The translations under genes and the position numbers were made by a program. DNA of 64,000 nucleotides from Lewinellaceae bacterium (GTDB lineage: Bacteria > Bacteroidota > Bacteroidia > Chitinophagales > Saprospiraceae), in the NCBI GenBank assembly GCA_020636445.1, contig JACJXV010000014.1:17115-81114 (forward strand), read 5' to 3'. Each line of letters opens with the position of its first letter. Position 1 is the first letter of the stretch. This document shows, piece by piece, positions 43,171 to 51,973 of this stretch. Under the pieces are notes generated by a model. That model made no database searches. It saw only the letters and a program-made list of their open reading frames with translations, and had not been told where the DNA came from.

Positions 43171-45720
43171 ATGATAACGAAACTACCCCTGTTCCTACTC
43201 ACCCTCGGGCTTAGCAGCTTTCTGATAACCACCACCGACCCCGGCATGCAGATTCGGGAGAAACTGGATGCCTACCACGCCCAGTTCCCCTGGGAAAAGG
43301 CTTACCTGCACACCGACAAACCGCAGTACACGCTGGGCGATACGCTCTGGGCAGCCGCCTACCTCGCTGATGGCCGCACCCACCAACCCCGCACTGTCAG
43401 CAATGTGCTCTACCTGGAGCTTATCGACCCCAACAACACGATCCGCGCCAGCCGTAACCTCCGCATCGACAGCGGACATGGGCCCGGTGAGATAGCCATC
43501 CAGCGCGACTGGCCTGCCGGCCGTTACCTGTTGCGTGCCTACACGAATTTTATGCGCAATGGGGGGAACGATTATTTTTACCAGCGCGAAATCGATATCC
43601 TGGATCCCGCCGGTGTAGAGACGTTGCAGGCAACGTCTACCAGGATTGAGACGTTGCAGGCAACGTCTCTACGGCCCGGGGAACGCCCCGGGGAACGGCC
43701 CGGAGCCCAACCAACGGCGTTGCCCACCGTCCGGTTTTTCCCGGAAGGGGGCGACCTGGTAGCCGGCCTGCCCGCCGTGGTAGCCTTCCACGCTACGGAC
43801 GCCCAGGAAACCGGCCTGCCCATTGAGGGCCGCATCGTTGATGATCAGGGGCAATTCGTAACTGTATTCAAAGCCCTGCGCTTCGGAATGGGTTCTTTCC
43901 GCTTTACCCCCCAGACCGGCCGTCAGTACACCGCCGAAATCACCTACCAGGATCGGGCATTTACCGTTCCTCTCCCCAGGGTGCAACAGCAGGGGTACAC
44001 CCTTGAAATAGTTCCCCGGGGCACGCAAATCAACCTGATTGTGCGAACCAACCGCCCCGAGGGGCTGCGGGGCACGACCCTCATTGGGCATACCCGCGGA
44101 CTGATTTTTACTACCCTGAACGGTCCCGATGAAGGCCAGGAATTCCGCGCCACCCTCACCACCGACCAACTGCTGGAGGGCGTTGCTCAATTCACCCTCT
44201 TTGACGGGCAGTCGCAACCGGTGTGCGAACGCCTCGTTTTTGTCGAGCAGCCCACCCGGGAGGCTACCTTAACGGTCACTGCAAATCAAAAAGCATTCGC
44301 AAAACGCCAGCAGGTTAAGCTCGACCTGAACTTACAATCGCCGGACGGCACTCCGCTGGCTGGCAACCTTTCGATGACGGTAACCGACGACGGACTGGTC
44401 GGCTGGCCTACCCATGGGGAAAATATCAAAACCTACTTACTGCTGAGTTCCGATCTGCGCGGCCGCATCGAGCAGCCCGGTTATTATTTCAACCCTAGCA
44501 GTGCAGGCCGCGCCCAACTCCTCGACCTGGTCATGCTCACCCATGGCTGGCGACGGTTTACCTGGAAGAATATTTTATCGGACGACGTTTCCATCCTGCA
44601 GTACCTTCCCGAAAACGGTTTCACCATTCAAGGACAAATCCTGCGGGCAGGGTCCAGCAACCCCGTTGCGGCAACCGCCTGGATTACCCCCCTGATCAGC
44701 AATAGCGTATTTCCCGACCCCTTTCGCACAGGGGAGGATGGCCTGTTCACTGCCGTAGGTTTCCAACTGATGGATACGACCAATATCATGGTTCAGGCCA
44801 GTGTTTTCAAAGAAAAACGCACGGCTAAAGAAGATCCCAACACCATCAAACTCAGCGGCGACCGGGCCGTCGACATCATCCTGAAGGACGTTTTTCCACC
44901 CCGGATTGAGCGCAATGGCAGCTACTACCTCCCCTGGGAGGACCCCGAACTACTGAAGGCCTTCCTCGAAGGCCAACGCACCCTCGCCACCATCGACTCC
45001 GCCTACCAAAACCTTTGGGAAATCGACCTCGATGCCATTGAGATTAAGGCCCAATCCCGCAAACGGAATCCTTTCGAAAATGCCCAGCGCATGTACGGAG
45101 TTCCTGACCAGCGGCTGGTAATTGACTCGGTAGCGGGCGTCCAGGGATTTTTGGGTGTTTTCGACTACCTGCGCGGGCGAGTGGCCGGCTTACAGGTATT
45201 TGGTGCCTTCCCCAATCAGTATGCCGTTATCCGCGGGAGTGGTTCTTTTACCCTGAGTAGCGAAGCCCTGATCGTGCTGGATGGTATCGTCGTCGATAGC
45301 GATATTGCCAATACCATTAGCTTGCAGGATGTAGCCTTCGTCGACGTGCTAAAAGGGGCAAGCGCTTCCATCTACGGCGCCCGCGGCGCCAACGGCGTCA
45401 TTGCCATTTACACCAAGCGGGGAGATGAGGGAGTCCGGCAGGACCCTCCCGGGGTGCTTACCTTCACCCATCCCGGCTTTTATCGTGTGCGGGAATTTTA
45501 CAGCCCCGATTACAGTGCCCCCAAACCCGAACACCAGAAACCCGACTACCGGACTACCTTATTTTGGGCACCTACTATTCAGGTAAATGACTCCGGCAAG
45601 GCTCAGGTTTCTTTTTTTACCGCCGATAAAGCTACCCAGTATGCCGTGCGGGTAGAGGGAGTTACCATCGATGGAAGGCCTGTGGTGGGTAGCGCCACCC
45701 TTACCGTAGATCGGGAGTAG
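43171..45720 (+). CDS. MG2/TonB-plug domain secreted protein
   Basis: An 849-residue exported protein from ATG 43171 (signal peptide 1-20, then TTTDPG); the upstream frame start at 42928 is inside the previous gene and was rejected. The N-terminal region has a macroglobulin-like MG2 domain (about 35-130, LHTDKPQYTLGDTLW), further beta domains, and a TonB receptor plug domain at about 655-750 (YLRGRVAGLQVFG, VLDGIVVDSD, VLKGASASIYGARGANGVI). Proteins of this type have no barrel and are thought to act with TonB receptors, perhaps for presenting or anchoring ligands. At residues about 149-168 it contains a translated tandem palindrome followed by a GERP repeat. Confidence 0.85.
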   Translation: MITKLPLFLLTLGLSSFLITTTDPGMQIREKLDAYHAQFPWEKAYLHTDKPQYTLGDTLWAAAYLADGRTHQPRTVSNVLYLELIDPNNTIRASRNLRIDSGHGPGEIAIQRDWPAGRYLLRAYTNFMRNGGNDYFYQREIDILDPAGVETLQATSTRIETLQATSLRPGERPGERPGAQPTALPTVRFFPEGGDLVAGLPAVVAFHATDAQETGLPIEGRIVDDQGQFVTVFKALRFGMGSFRFTPQTGRQYTAEITYQDRAFTVPLPRVQQQGYTLEIVPRGTQINLIVRTNRPEGLRGTTLIGHTRGLIFTTLNGPDEGQEFRATLTTDQLLEGVAQFTLFDGQSQPVCERLVFVEQPTREATLTVTANQKAFAKRQQVKLDLNLQSPDGTPLAGNLSMTVTDDGLVGWPTHGENIKTYLLLSSDLRGRIEQPGYYFNPSSAGRAQLLDLVMLTHGWRRFTWKNILSDDVSILQYLPENGFTIQGQILRAGSSNPVAATAWITPLISNSVFPDPFRTGEDGLFTAVGFQLMDTTNIMVQASVFKEKRTAKEDPNTIKLSGDRAVDIILKDVFPPRIERNGSYYLPWEDPELLKAFLEGQRTLATIDSAYQNLWEIDLDAIEIKAQSRKRNPFENAQRMYGVPDQRLVIDSVAGVQGFLGVFDYLRGRVAGLQVFGAFPNQYAVIRGSGSFTLSSEALIVLDGIVVDSDIANTISLQDVAFVDVLKGASASIYGARGANGVIAIYTKRGDEGVRQDPPGVLTFTHPGFYRVREFYSPDYSAPKPEHQKPDYRTTLFWAPTIQVNDSGKAQVSFFTADKATQYAVRVEGVTIDGRPVVGSATLTVDRE
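43615..43680 (+). repeat. In-frame tandem palindromic element in a gene
   Basis: Two dyads, AGACGTTGC-AG-GCAACGTCT (43619-43638) and GAGACGTTGC-AG-GCAACGTCTC (43648-43669), are 30 bases apart and inside the frame, where each encodes ETLQATS. A GC-rich GERPGERPG-coding stretch follows. The element is absent from the shape of the flanking domains, so it is an insertion tolerated by the protein. Confidence 0.85.
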
Positions 45721-45778
45721 CTGCGTAGTCGAAAAGAACGCCGGATTGTAAAAGCATACCGAAAAAAATTCATATGTA

Positions 45779-46657
45779 ATGGAAAAAACCGCATTATTCC
45801 GTGTTTGCGCTTGGCCAACAGTATTCATCTGCCTGGTGATTACGCTGGTTGGCTCCTGGTCGGGGTGCGCCGTCCTCCAAAAGAAAAACCAATCCGGGGA
45901 ATTGCAGCAATTCTCTATTCCCGTCGAGTTTGACACCCTGGCAGGCGATGTGGTGGTTAGGGGAAAAAACGCCCTGGCCTGTCCGCTGCGATTTTTTATC
46001 CAATTCACTGAGTCTACACCCACTGCTTATACGGGGCCCAATCCAATCGTGCTTCCCCCACAGCGCCCTTTTTCGATTGTTTTAGGAGCTACCGGCAGTA
46101 GCACGCAGGACATTATCAGTAAACTGAAAATCCAGGTATATTTAGGGGATCCCGCGGTAGCCCACCCAGATACTGCTGATCGGTACGATTTTCCTTTCCT
46201 GCCGGGGAGAACGTACCGGGTGCTCCAGGCCTACGATGGCACTTTTACGCATAATAATCCCAATTCACGATATGCCATCGATTTCAAAATGAACAAGGGC
46301 GACACGGTTTGCGCCGCCCGGGAGGGAATTGTTGTCGGCATCGTCGAGGGGTATCGCGGAGGAGGAGCCAAAGAAAAATACCGGAATCGCGATAATTTCA
46401 TTACACTTTATCATCCCCAGGACGGCACCTTTACGCAGTATGCGCACCTGAGCTACCGGGGAGCACTTGTCGCCATCGGAGATACCGTTAACCGAAAACA
46501 ACCGATAGGCCTTTCAGGCAATACGGGATATTCTACCACCCCGCACCTCCATTTTAACACCCTTTTGCCAGGCACCAACGATTTGGTTGGCTTTCCGGTC
46601 AGATTTCAGACGCTTTCCGGCGAGACACTAAAATCTGGAATGGTTGTTGGCCATTAG
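45779..46657 (+). CDS. M23 peptidase lipoprotein
   Basis: A 292-residue exported metallopeptidase with a lipobox-like WSGC. The LytM fold is complete: the first zinc histidine in TFTHNN, the aspartate in YAIDFKM, the next histidine in TQYAHLSY and the last pair in PHLHF. In contrast with the EnvC homologue this one keeps the ligands and should cut peptidoglycan cross-links or another glycine-rich peptide. It begins 58 bases after the plug gene and may be co-transcribed. The converging gene starts after 28 bases. Confidence 0.88.
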   Translation: MEKTALFRVCAWPTVFICLVITLVGSWSGCAVLQKKNQSGELQQFSIPVEFDTLAGDVVVRGKNALACPLRFFIQFTESTPTAYTGPNPIVLPPQRPFSIVLGATGSSTQDIISKLKIQVYLGDPAVAHPDTADRYDFPFLPGRTYRVLQAYDGTFTHNNPNSRYAIDFKMNKGDTVCAAREGIVVGIVEGYRGGGAKEKYRNRDNFITLYHPQDGTFTQYAHLSYRGALVAIGDTVNRKQPIGLSGNTGYSTTPHLHFNTLLPGTNDLVGFPVRFQTLSGETLKSGMVVGH

Positions 46658-46685
46658 GCATTACAAGCATGCCCGATCTGTTTTA

Positions 46686-48614
46686 CTACGTATTCTCCAG
46701 CCGTTCAATCAGCCGCGCGGAGATTCGGAGAAAATCCATTTCGGTGATGATGCCAATCAGCTCCCCATCCTTGACTACCGGCAAACAGCCCAGTTTGTTT
46801 TCGCGCATTTTTTGCAAGGCTTCAATAATGGTAGCATTCGGATCAACCGTGATCGGATTTTTGATCATAATATCCTGGACCGCCATCCGGCCATTGTTTT
46901 CGATATTGGGTAACTGTTGGCTGTAATAACGGAGTAGCAGCCGGGAGGTAATCAGCCCAGACAAATGTCCTTTAGTATCTTCTACCGGCATATAGCGTAC
47001 CTTGCGCCAGTCCATCAGCTTGGAAACGAGATCCACCAGGTCATCTTTCCGAACTGTGAATAAGTCCGTTTGCATAAATTCCTCGACCCGCAAACGGGAG
47101 GGACGATATTCAGCCAAATCAGCTAACTCAGGAAGCTGCCAAGTGTGGCCGGGTTTACCCTCATGCTGATTTTTGAGGATCGCACTGGTCAGAACCGTCA
47201 AGGCCTCATCGGCGCTGGTTTCTTTCTTCAGCTTGGTGAAGGCGCGCAATTGCCAGCGGGCTCCCGTTTGGTGGGCCATAGCCCTTTCCTTGATAATCCC
47301 CATATAGCGGTCGATATCGGCGGTATCTACATTGCGCAACTTCAGCCCATGTTCGGCCAATGGAACCAGGTCTTTTAAAATCAGGTCCACCGCCGATATT
47401 TTCTGATCGTGGAACCAGGTAAATTTAGAATCAATCCCAAACCGGGCAGACTTTTCAAAATTATCCCGGGCATCCTCCCAGCTCATTTTCTGGCGCACAT
47501 CAGGGCACTGATCGGCACAGCCAACCATCGCTCCCAACCAAAAAGCAGCATTGGCGACCTCATCGGCCACCGTAGGCCCGGCAGGTAAAACCCGGTTTTC
47601 AATGCGTAGGTGCGGTTTCCCATTAGGACTAATCCCGTAGCAGGGCCGGTTCCAGCGATATACCGTAGAGTTGTGCACCTGTAACGCCCGTAAATAGGGG
47701 GCGCGACCGGCAGCAATCTCAGCCATAGCATCTTCTTCGGTTTCCGGGCAAATGAGCGACCGGAAGCGGGCAATGTCTTCCCGGTAAATGTCCAGGATGG
47801 ACTCACTGATCCAATCGGTACCGAAGCTGACGCGGGGGCTTCTTTCCCGCATATGCTCATTAGTTGTCCGAACATCAAGAGCTTGCTGAAACAACGCGAT
47901 GCGTGATTCATGCCAAAGCCGACGACCAAATACAATGGGAGAATTGGCCGCCAACGCCATAATTGGCGCGACTAATGCCTGCGAAATATTGTATAGCTGA
48001 ACAAAATTGGCCGGAGCTACCTGCAAATGCACCTGGAAGCTGGTATTAGCCGCTTCCAGCAGCGGGGTATTTGATTTAACCAACAACTCGTCAATGCCGT
48101 GTAGCCGTAATTCGAAGGCATTCCCCTGCAATTGCGACCGCAGCGCATCCATCAGATGGAAATAACGCTCCTTGGGGGTTAGGTTATGCATTTCCAAATC
48201 GTACTTCCGAATCGTTGGCAGAATGCCGGTCAGCACAATTTGGCTCTTAAAATCCTTCAATACCTCACTGATGATGCCTAATTTCCCTATCGTTTCTTCT
48301 TCCAGGATCCGCAAACAAGACCCCGTAAACTCATGGGGATCCATGTTTATTTCCAGATTGAATTTAGCTAGTTCCGTACCAGCCCAGGGGTATTGCTTCA
48401 AATGGTCCAATACTTCCATAGCGATGGTCGCAGGCTTGAGTGTCCGGGTGTCTACCAGACACATTTCCTGTTCGGCACCGATGCGGGTAATATCCGACTC
48501 AAACCAATCGTTCTGAAGCATATATTCCAATGCCTGTACGTCGCGCAGCAAGTTGTAAACAAATTGCTGGGTACGGGCTTCATCATTAAATCCAGTTACG
48601 CGCTGCTCTCCCAT
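46686..48614 (-). CDS. GCS2-family glutamate-cysteine ligase-like protein with CBS pair
   Basis: A 642-residue fusion. Residues about 30-500 form a GCS2/YbdK-type ATP-grasp-like fold (RIGAEQEMCLVD, FNLEINMDPHEF, FQVHLQVAPANFV and RIENRVLPAGPT). The C-terminal 135 residues are two CBS domains (MQTDLFTVRKDDLVDLVSKL and MIKNPITVDPNATIIEALQKM, each followed by a pocket for adenosyl ligands). Members ligate glutamate to an amine; the CBS pair probably senses an adenine nucleotide. No operon partner is seen. Confidence 0.88.
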   Translation of the reverse strand: MGEQRVTGFNDEARTQQFVYNLLRDVQALEYMLQNDWFESDITRIGAEQEMCLVDTRTLKPATIAMEVLDHLKQYPWAGTELAKFNLEINMDPHEFTGSCLRILEEETIGKLGIISEVLKDFKSQIVLTGILPTIRKYDLEMHNLTPKERYFHLMDALRSQLQGNAFELRLHGIDELLVKSNTPLLEAANTSFQVHLQVAPANFVQLYNISQALVAPIMALAANSPIVFGRRLWHESRIALFQQALDVRTTNEHMRERSPRVSFGTDWISESILDIYREDIARFRSLICPETEEDAMAEIAAGRAPYLRALQVHNSTVYRWNRPCYGISPNGKPHLRIENRVLPAGPTVADEVANAAFWLGAMVGCADQCPDVRQKMSWEDARDNFEKSARFGIDSKFTWFHDQKISAVDLILKDLVPLAEHGLKLRNVDTADIDRYMGIIKERAMAHQTGARWQLRAFTKLKKETSADEALTVLTSAILKNQHEGKPGHTWQLPELADLAEYRPSRLRVEEFMQTDLFTVRKDDLVDLVSKLMDWRKVRYMPVEDTKGHLSGLITSRLLLRYYSQQLPNIENNGRMAVQDIMIKNPITVDPNATIIEALQKMRENKLGCLPVVKDGELIGIITEMDFLRISARLIERLENT

Positions 48615-48759
48615 ATTTTTTTGATCTTCGGTATAAAATAGGGATTAATCCACACTATTTATCCCGGGGGTAAAAATAATAGTTTACCATTACATAAAAA
48701 GGAAAGATAATTATTGGACAGTAGCAAAGTGCAGTATTAACTGGAAAAAAAGAAAGAAA

Positions 48760-49290
48760 ATGAAATCATCTTTGGTTGGGGGTTTGATCTTAATCCTATT
48801 GATGAGTGGCTGTAGAGGGGACAACCGGGAGCGGCTTTTCGATATGGTCTATCCCAACATCCGGTTTGAGATTCCTGCCGGGCTGGGAGGGCTTTTACCC
48901 CGGGTTTTTGAAATCGAAAACTTTGCTACCGGAATCAAAGGATATCTGGGCGAGGGCGTCGATACGACAACCATCACGGGAATTCGCCCAGCTTCAGCAA
49001 CCCTGACGATTTTGGATAGCGGTGCCGATTTTCGATTCCTGCGGGAGGTCTCCGTCCGCATTTGCACTACCGGCTCACCTGAATGCCGGGCTGGCGAAGA
49101 AGTTTTTTACCTCGACGATCTGGCCAACCGACGCGTAGGCAATGAGTTGAAACTGATCCCCACCCTGATCAATGCCCGGCGCCTTCTCATCCGCGACCGG
49201 GTGAAAGTTGAAGTGCTGTTTTATCTCCAGGACATTACCCCACAAACCTTGAGTGCCCGTTTGGATATGCGCTTTGAAGCAGTGCGCTAA
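48760..49290 (+). CDS. Hypothetical lipoprotein
   Basis: A 176-residue lipoprotein with lipobox LMSGC. The mature part is a beta-rich domain with strands such as NIRFEIPAGLGG, SATLTILDSGADF and VKVEVLFYLQDI, and one cysteine pair near the middle (CTTGSPEC) that could form a disulfide. No family is recognised. It is alone and followed by two copies of a dyad at 49325-49389. Confidence 0.7.
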   Translation: MKSSLVGGLILILLMSGCRGDNRERLFDMVYPNIRFEIPAGLGGLLPRVFEIENFATGIKGYLGEGVDTTTITGIRPASATLTILDSGADFRFLREVSVRICTTGSPECRAGEEVFYLDDLANRRVGNELKLIPTLINARRLLIRDRVKVEVLFYLQDITPQTLSARLDMRFEAVR

Positions 49291-49324
49291 AGCCGTTACT
49301 CACAAAGGCTCCTTTATTTAGTAC

Positions 49325-49389
49325 AGCCGTTGCACGCAACGGCTAAACATTGGGGCATACCTGAAGTACAGCCGTTGCACGCAACGGCT
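49325..49389. repeat. Direct repeat of a 20-bp dyad
   Basis: AGCCGTTGC-AC-GCAACGGCT occurs at 49325-49344 and 49370-49389 in direct orientation, 45 bases apart, with the flanks GTAC before and CATTGGGG after also repeated. The gap between lipoprotein and queA has no gene. Confidence 0.88.
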
Positions 49390-49422
49390 CAGCATTGGGG
49401 AATATCCGGATATTCCCCCTGA

Positions 49423-50658
49423 TCAGGGCAAGAGCAAACTACTATCACCAAAGCTGAGAAAGCGGAAATCATTGTCCAGCGCATAGGCGTAAATACGGCG
49501 CCAATCTTCGCCCACCATTGCGGCAATCAATAACAACAACGTACTGCGAGGCTGGTGAAAGTTCGTGATCAGTCCGGAAGCCAGCCGAAAGGAATACCCT
49601 GGAGCAATTAACAACTGAGTCTGCCCCGTCAGCATATCCAGACCAACAGCATCAAGTCCATTCAGGATATTTTCCAAGGCCAGTTTCGCTGTTGGAAGCT
49701 CTCTTTGCTGATACGGATCCCACTGCTTAACGGCTAGCTGGCCAGCCGCCGAATGGCTGATCCCATGCCAGTACAAGCTCTCGAGCAGCCGCAGACTGGT
49801 TGTCCCTACCGGGATAATGGGTCGCCCTGCGCTTACTGCCGCCGCCAGGGCAGCAATCGTCCCCTGAGTAATAAAAATCTGTTCCTCATGCATATGGTGA
49901 TCCGCCAGGCGGTCCGCCTTCACCGGTTTAAAAGTACCCGCACCGACATGCAGGGTAACCTCCAGTCGCTGCACCCCGGATTCCGCTAAATCGGCAAAAA
50001 CCCGATCGGTGAAATGCAATCCAGCAGTAGGGGCCGCAACCGATCCTTGCTCCTGGGCGTACACCGTCTGGTAGCGATCAGCATCTTCGGCTACTTGTTC
50101 CCGATTGAGATAAGGAGGCAGGGGAATCAGGCCGGCGGCATGCAGTACTTCCCCGAAGGCCAGGTCCGGTTGATCCCAGGAAAAGCGCACGGCAAAGGCA
50201 TCTTCGACCGCATGCAGGCGTTCGGCATATAGGGTTACCGATTCCCGGCCCGGCAGTGAAATCTCCAGCGACAGGCTGTCGTCTTTCCAGCGTTTATTAT
50301 TTCCGATGAGGCATTTCCAGATTACCGGCTCCCGGCTCCCCAGGCTTCCCTGATGTTCAACGGGCATCAGAGGATCAAGGCAAAATATTTCGATAGTGGC
50401 TCCAGTGGCTCGCTGAAAACGCAACCGGGCGTGAATAACCCGGGTATTATTAAAGAGTAACACCGCATTAGGCGGCAATTGTGCCGGTAATTCCCGAAAG
50501 GTTTGGTGGCTCAATGCTCCCTGTCGGTACACCAACAACCGGGAACTATCGCGGGTAGCCGCCGGAAATTGGGCAATGCGGGACGCGGGTAGATCGTAAT
50601 CGTAGTTGGCTATATTGATTTCTTCCGGGGTGGCAGTCGGTATTCCTTTCTGTTCCAT
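49423..50658 (-). CDS. queA: S-adenosylmethionine:tRNA ribosyltransferase-isomerase
   Basis: A 411-residue enzyme of queuosine synthesis that transfers the ribosyl moiety of SAM to 7-aminomethyl-7-deazaguanine in tRNA. Signatures are YDLPASRIAQFP, LLFNNTRVIHARL, APTAGLHFTD and GTTSLRLLESLYW. The start ATG 50658 is preferred to GTG 50688. It is alone; other queuosine genes are not nearby. Confidence 0.96.
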   Translation of the reverse strand: MEQKGIPTATPEEINIANYDYDLPASRIAQFPAATRDSSRLLVYRQGALSHQTFRELPAQLPPNAVLLFNNTRVIHARLRFQRATGATIEIFCLDPLMPVEHQGSLGSREPVIWKCLIGNNKRWKDDSLSLEISLPGRESVTLYAERLHAVEDAFAVRFSWDQPDLAFGEVLHAAGLIPLPPYLNREQVAEDADRYQTVYAQEQGSVAAPTAGLHFTDRVFADLAESGVQRLEVTLHVGAGTFKPVKADRLADHHMHEEQIFITQGTIAALAAAVSAGRPIIPVGTTSLRLLESLYWHGISHSAAGQLAVKQWDPYQQRELPTAKLALENILNGLDAVGLDMLTGQTQLLIAPGYSFRLASGLITNFHQPRSTLLLLIAAMVGEDWRRIYAYALDNDFRFLSFGDSSLLLP

Positions 50659-50893
50659 AATCAGCAGCGCCTGATTTTTCCCAACCACTGCGGGATGGGT
50701 AATGCATATTAAAATGGTTGCAAAGGTATCGTTTTTCCCAACGTATCTACCGCCGAAATGTTCTGCTCCCTATTTCGTAGAGCCAAAGGTGACTTTACCC
50801 CCTATTATTCATCTAAAAGAAGTAGTTCGGAAATATTTTCTGTGAGACGCCCGTTTTCTCCATGAGAAATTTCGGAAGATCATGTACTTACCC

Positions 50894-50901
50894 TATCTTT
50901 A
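50894..50901 (+). promoter_or_regulatory. Candidate -7 element of the DUF2853 gene
   Basis: TATCTTTA, one base off TAnnTTTG, with TTTC about 20 bases before it. It lies 130 bases before the ATG at 51034, so a leader of about 125 bases would be transcribed. Apart from this, the 345-base gap after queA (50689-51033) shows no gene. Confidence 0.35.
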
Positions 50902-51033
50902 AACAGCGCAGCGATCAGGTCACGGAACCCATTAAAAAGGGCCGGTTTCCAACCAATTAAGGACCACTGGCACTTTCCCTTCCTGGTGCTGTTATCAATA
51001 ATTATTTTCTAACCCTGAATAAAATTCAACCAG

Positions 51034-51375
51034 ATGAGCAAGTTTGATGAAGCTTTGGTTAAGTATGGCGAACAATTGAAATCACATAGCAAGTCCGCCG
51101 TTGATGCTAATTTACTGCGTGCCGTTACCAAGAGTTTAGGCCCTTCCATTTATCGCGAAGACGCCTCCAAAGTATCCTGTTCAGACCCCGAAGAATTAAA
51201 GCGCATTAAAGAGCGCTTTTTAAAAGGTAAGCTAGGCCTGGCTGACAGCCCTGCCCTGGATGCTGCCCTGAAAGATGTCTGTGAAACGATGGGCTCTTCG
51301 AACCGCAACAAATACCGGGCGGTATTTTACTATCACCTGGTCGTGAAGTTTGGCAAGCAATCGATGTTTGCCTAA
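51034..51375 (+). CDS. DUF2853 family protein
   Basis: A 113-residue cytoplasmic protein with the DUF2853 pattern: KFDEALVKYGEQLK, LLRAVTKSLGPSIYREDAS, ELKRIKERFL and RNKYRAVFYYHLV. It is a small alpha-helical family, often in marine bacteria, of unknown role. A well-formed terminator follows the stop. Confidence 0.9.
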   Translation: MSKFDEALVKYGEQLKSHSKSAVDANLLRAVTKSLGPSIYREDASKVSCSDPEELKRIKERFLKGKLGLADSPALDAALKDVCETMGSSNRNKYRAVFYYHLVVKFGKQSMFA

Positions 51376-51402
51376 AACAAACGATAGCCCACCAGGGCAA
51401 AA

Positions 51403-51440
51403 GGGTGCTACCTGCAGTGAAAAGGTAGTACCCTTTTTTG
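51403..51440 (+). terminator. Terminator of the DUF2853 gene
   Basis: Arms GGGTGCTACC (51403-51412) and GGTAGTACCC (51424-51433), with one mismatch in ten, are followed by six T. It lies 28 bases after the stop. Confidence 0.85.
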
Positions 51441-51479
51441 TTGGCCTCTAATCTTAAGAAAGCGTATTAGCGCGTTGGC

Positions 51480-51973
51480 GTATTGCAGTGAGCAGTGAGC
51501 TAAAAATAAACCTCATAAACTGAGCGAGCAACGCGAGCGGTCATAAACCAAACGAACGCAGTGAGTGGCATAAACCAGCTAATTAGCGTTTTGGCTGTTT
51601 GCGCATTAGCAGACGACAGTTGGCAGTTGGCAGTTGCTAAAAAATAAACCAAGTGAGCGATAGCGAACGATATAAACTGAGCGAACGCAGTGAGCGGCAT
51701 AAACCGAGCGAGCGATAGCGAACGGTCATAAACCGAGCGAGCAACGCGAGCGGTCATAAACCAAACGAACGCAGTGAGTGGCATAAACCAGCTAATTAGC
51801 GTTTTGGCTGTTTGCGCATTAGCAGACGACAGTTGGCAGTTGGCAGTTGCTAAAAAATAAACCAAGCGAGCGATAGCGAACGGAATAAACTAAGCGAGCA
51901 ACGCGAGCGATAGCGAACGGAATAAACTAAGCGAGCAACGCGAGCGGCATAAACTGAGCGCAGCGGCATAAAC
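51480..51973. repeat. Intergenic mosaic repeat region E
   Basis: This dense array includes about ten units of form ATAAACC/ATAAACT plus a block such as GAGCGAGCAACGCGAGCGG, GAGCGAGCGATAGCGAACGG or AAACGAACGCAGTGAGTGG. A 148-base segment at 51522-51669 is repeated at 51735-51882 with one mismatch. It includes the words GTTGGCAGTTGGCAGTTG and CTAATTAGCGTTTTGGCTG. No coding frame is plausible; the 121-codon frame is only the repeat read in one phase. Confidence 0.85.

Noticed and set aside
51500..51865. 121-codon minus-strand frame with repeated peptides
   Set aside because: It is the mosaic repeat read in one phase; the internal peptide repeat only mirrors the 213-bp duplication, and the region has no start context.
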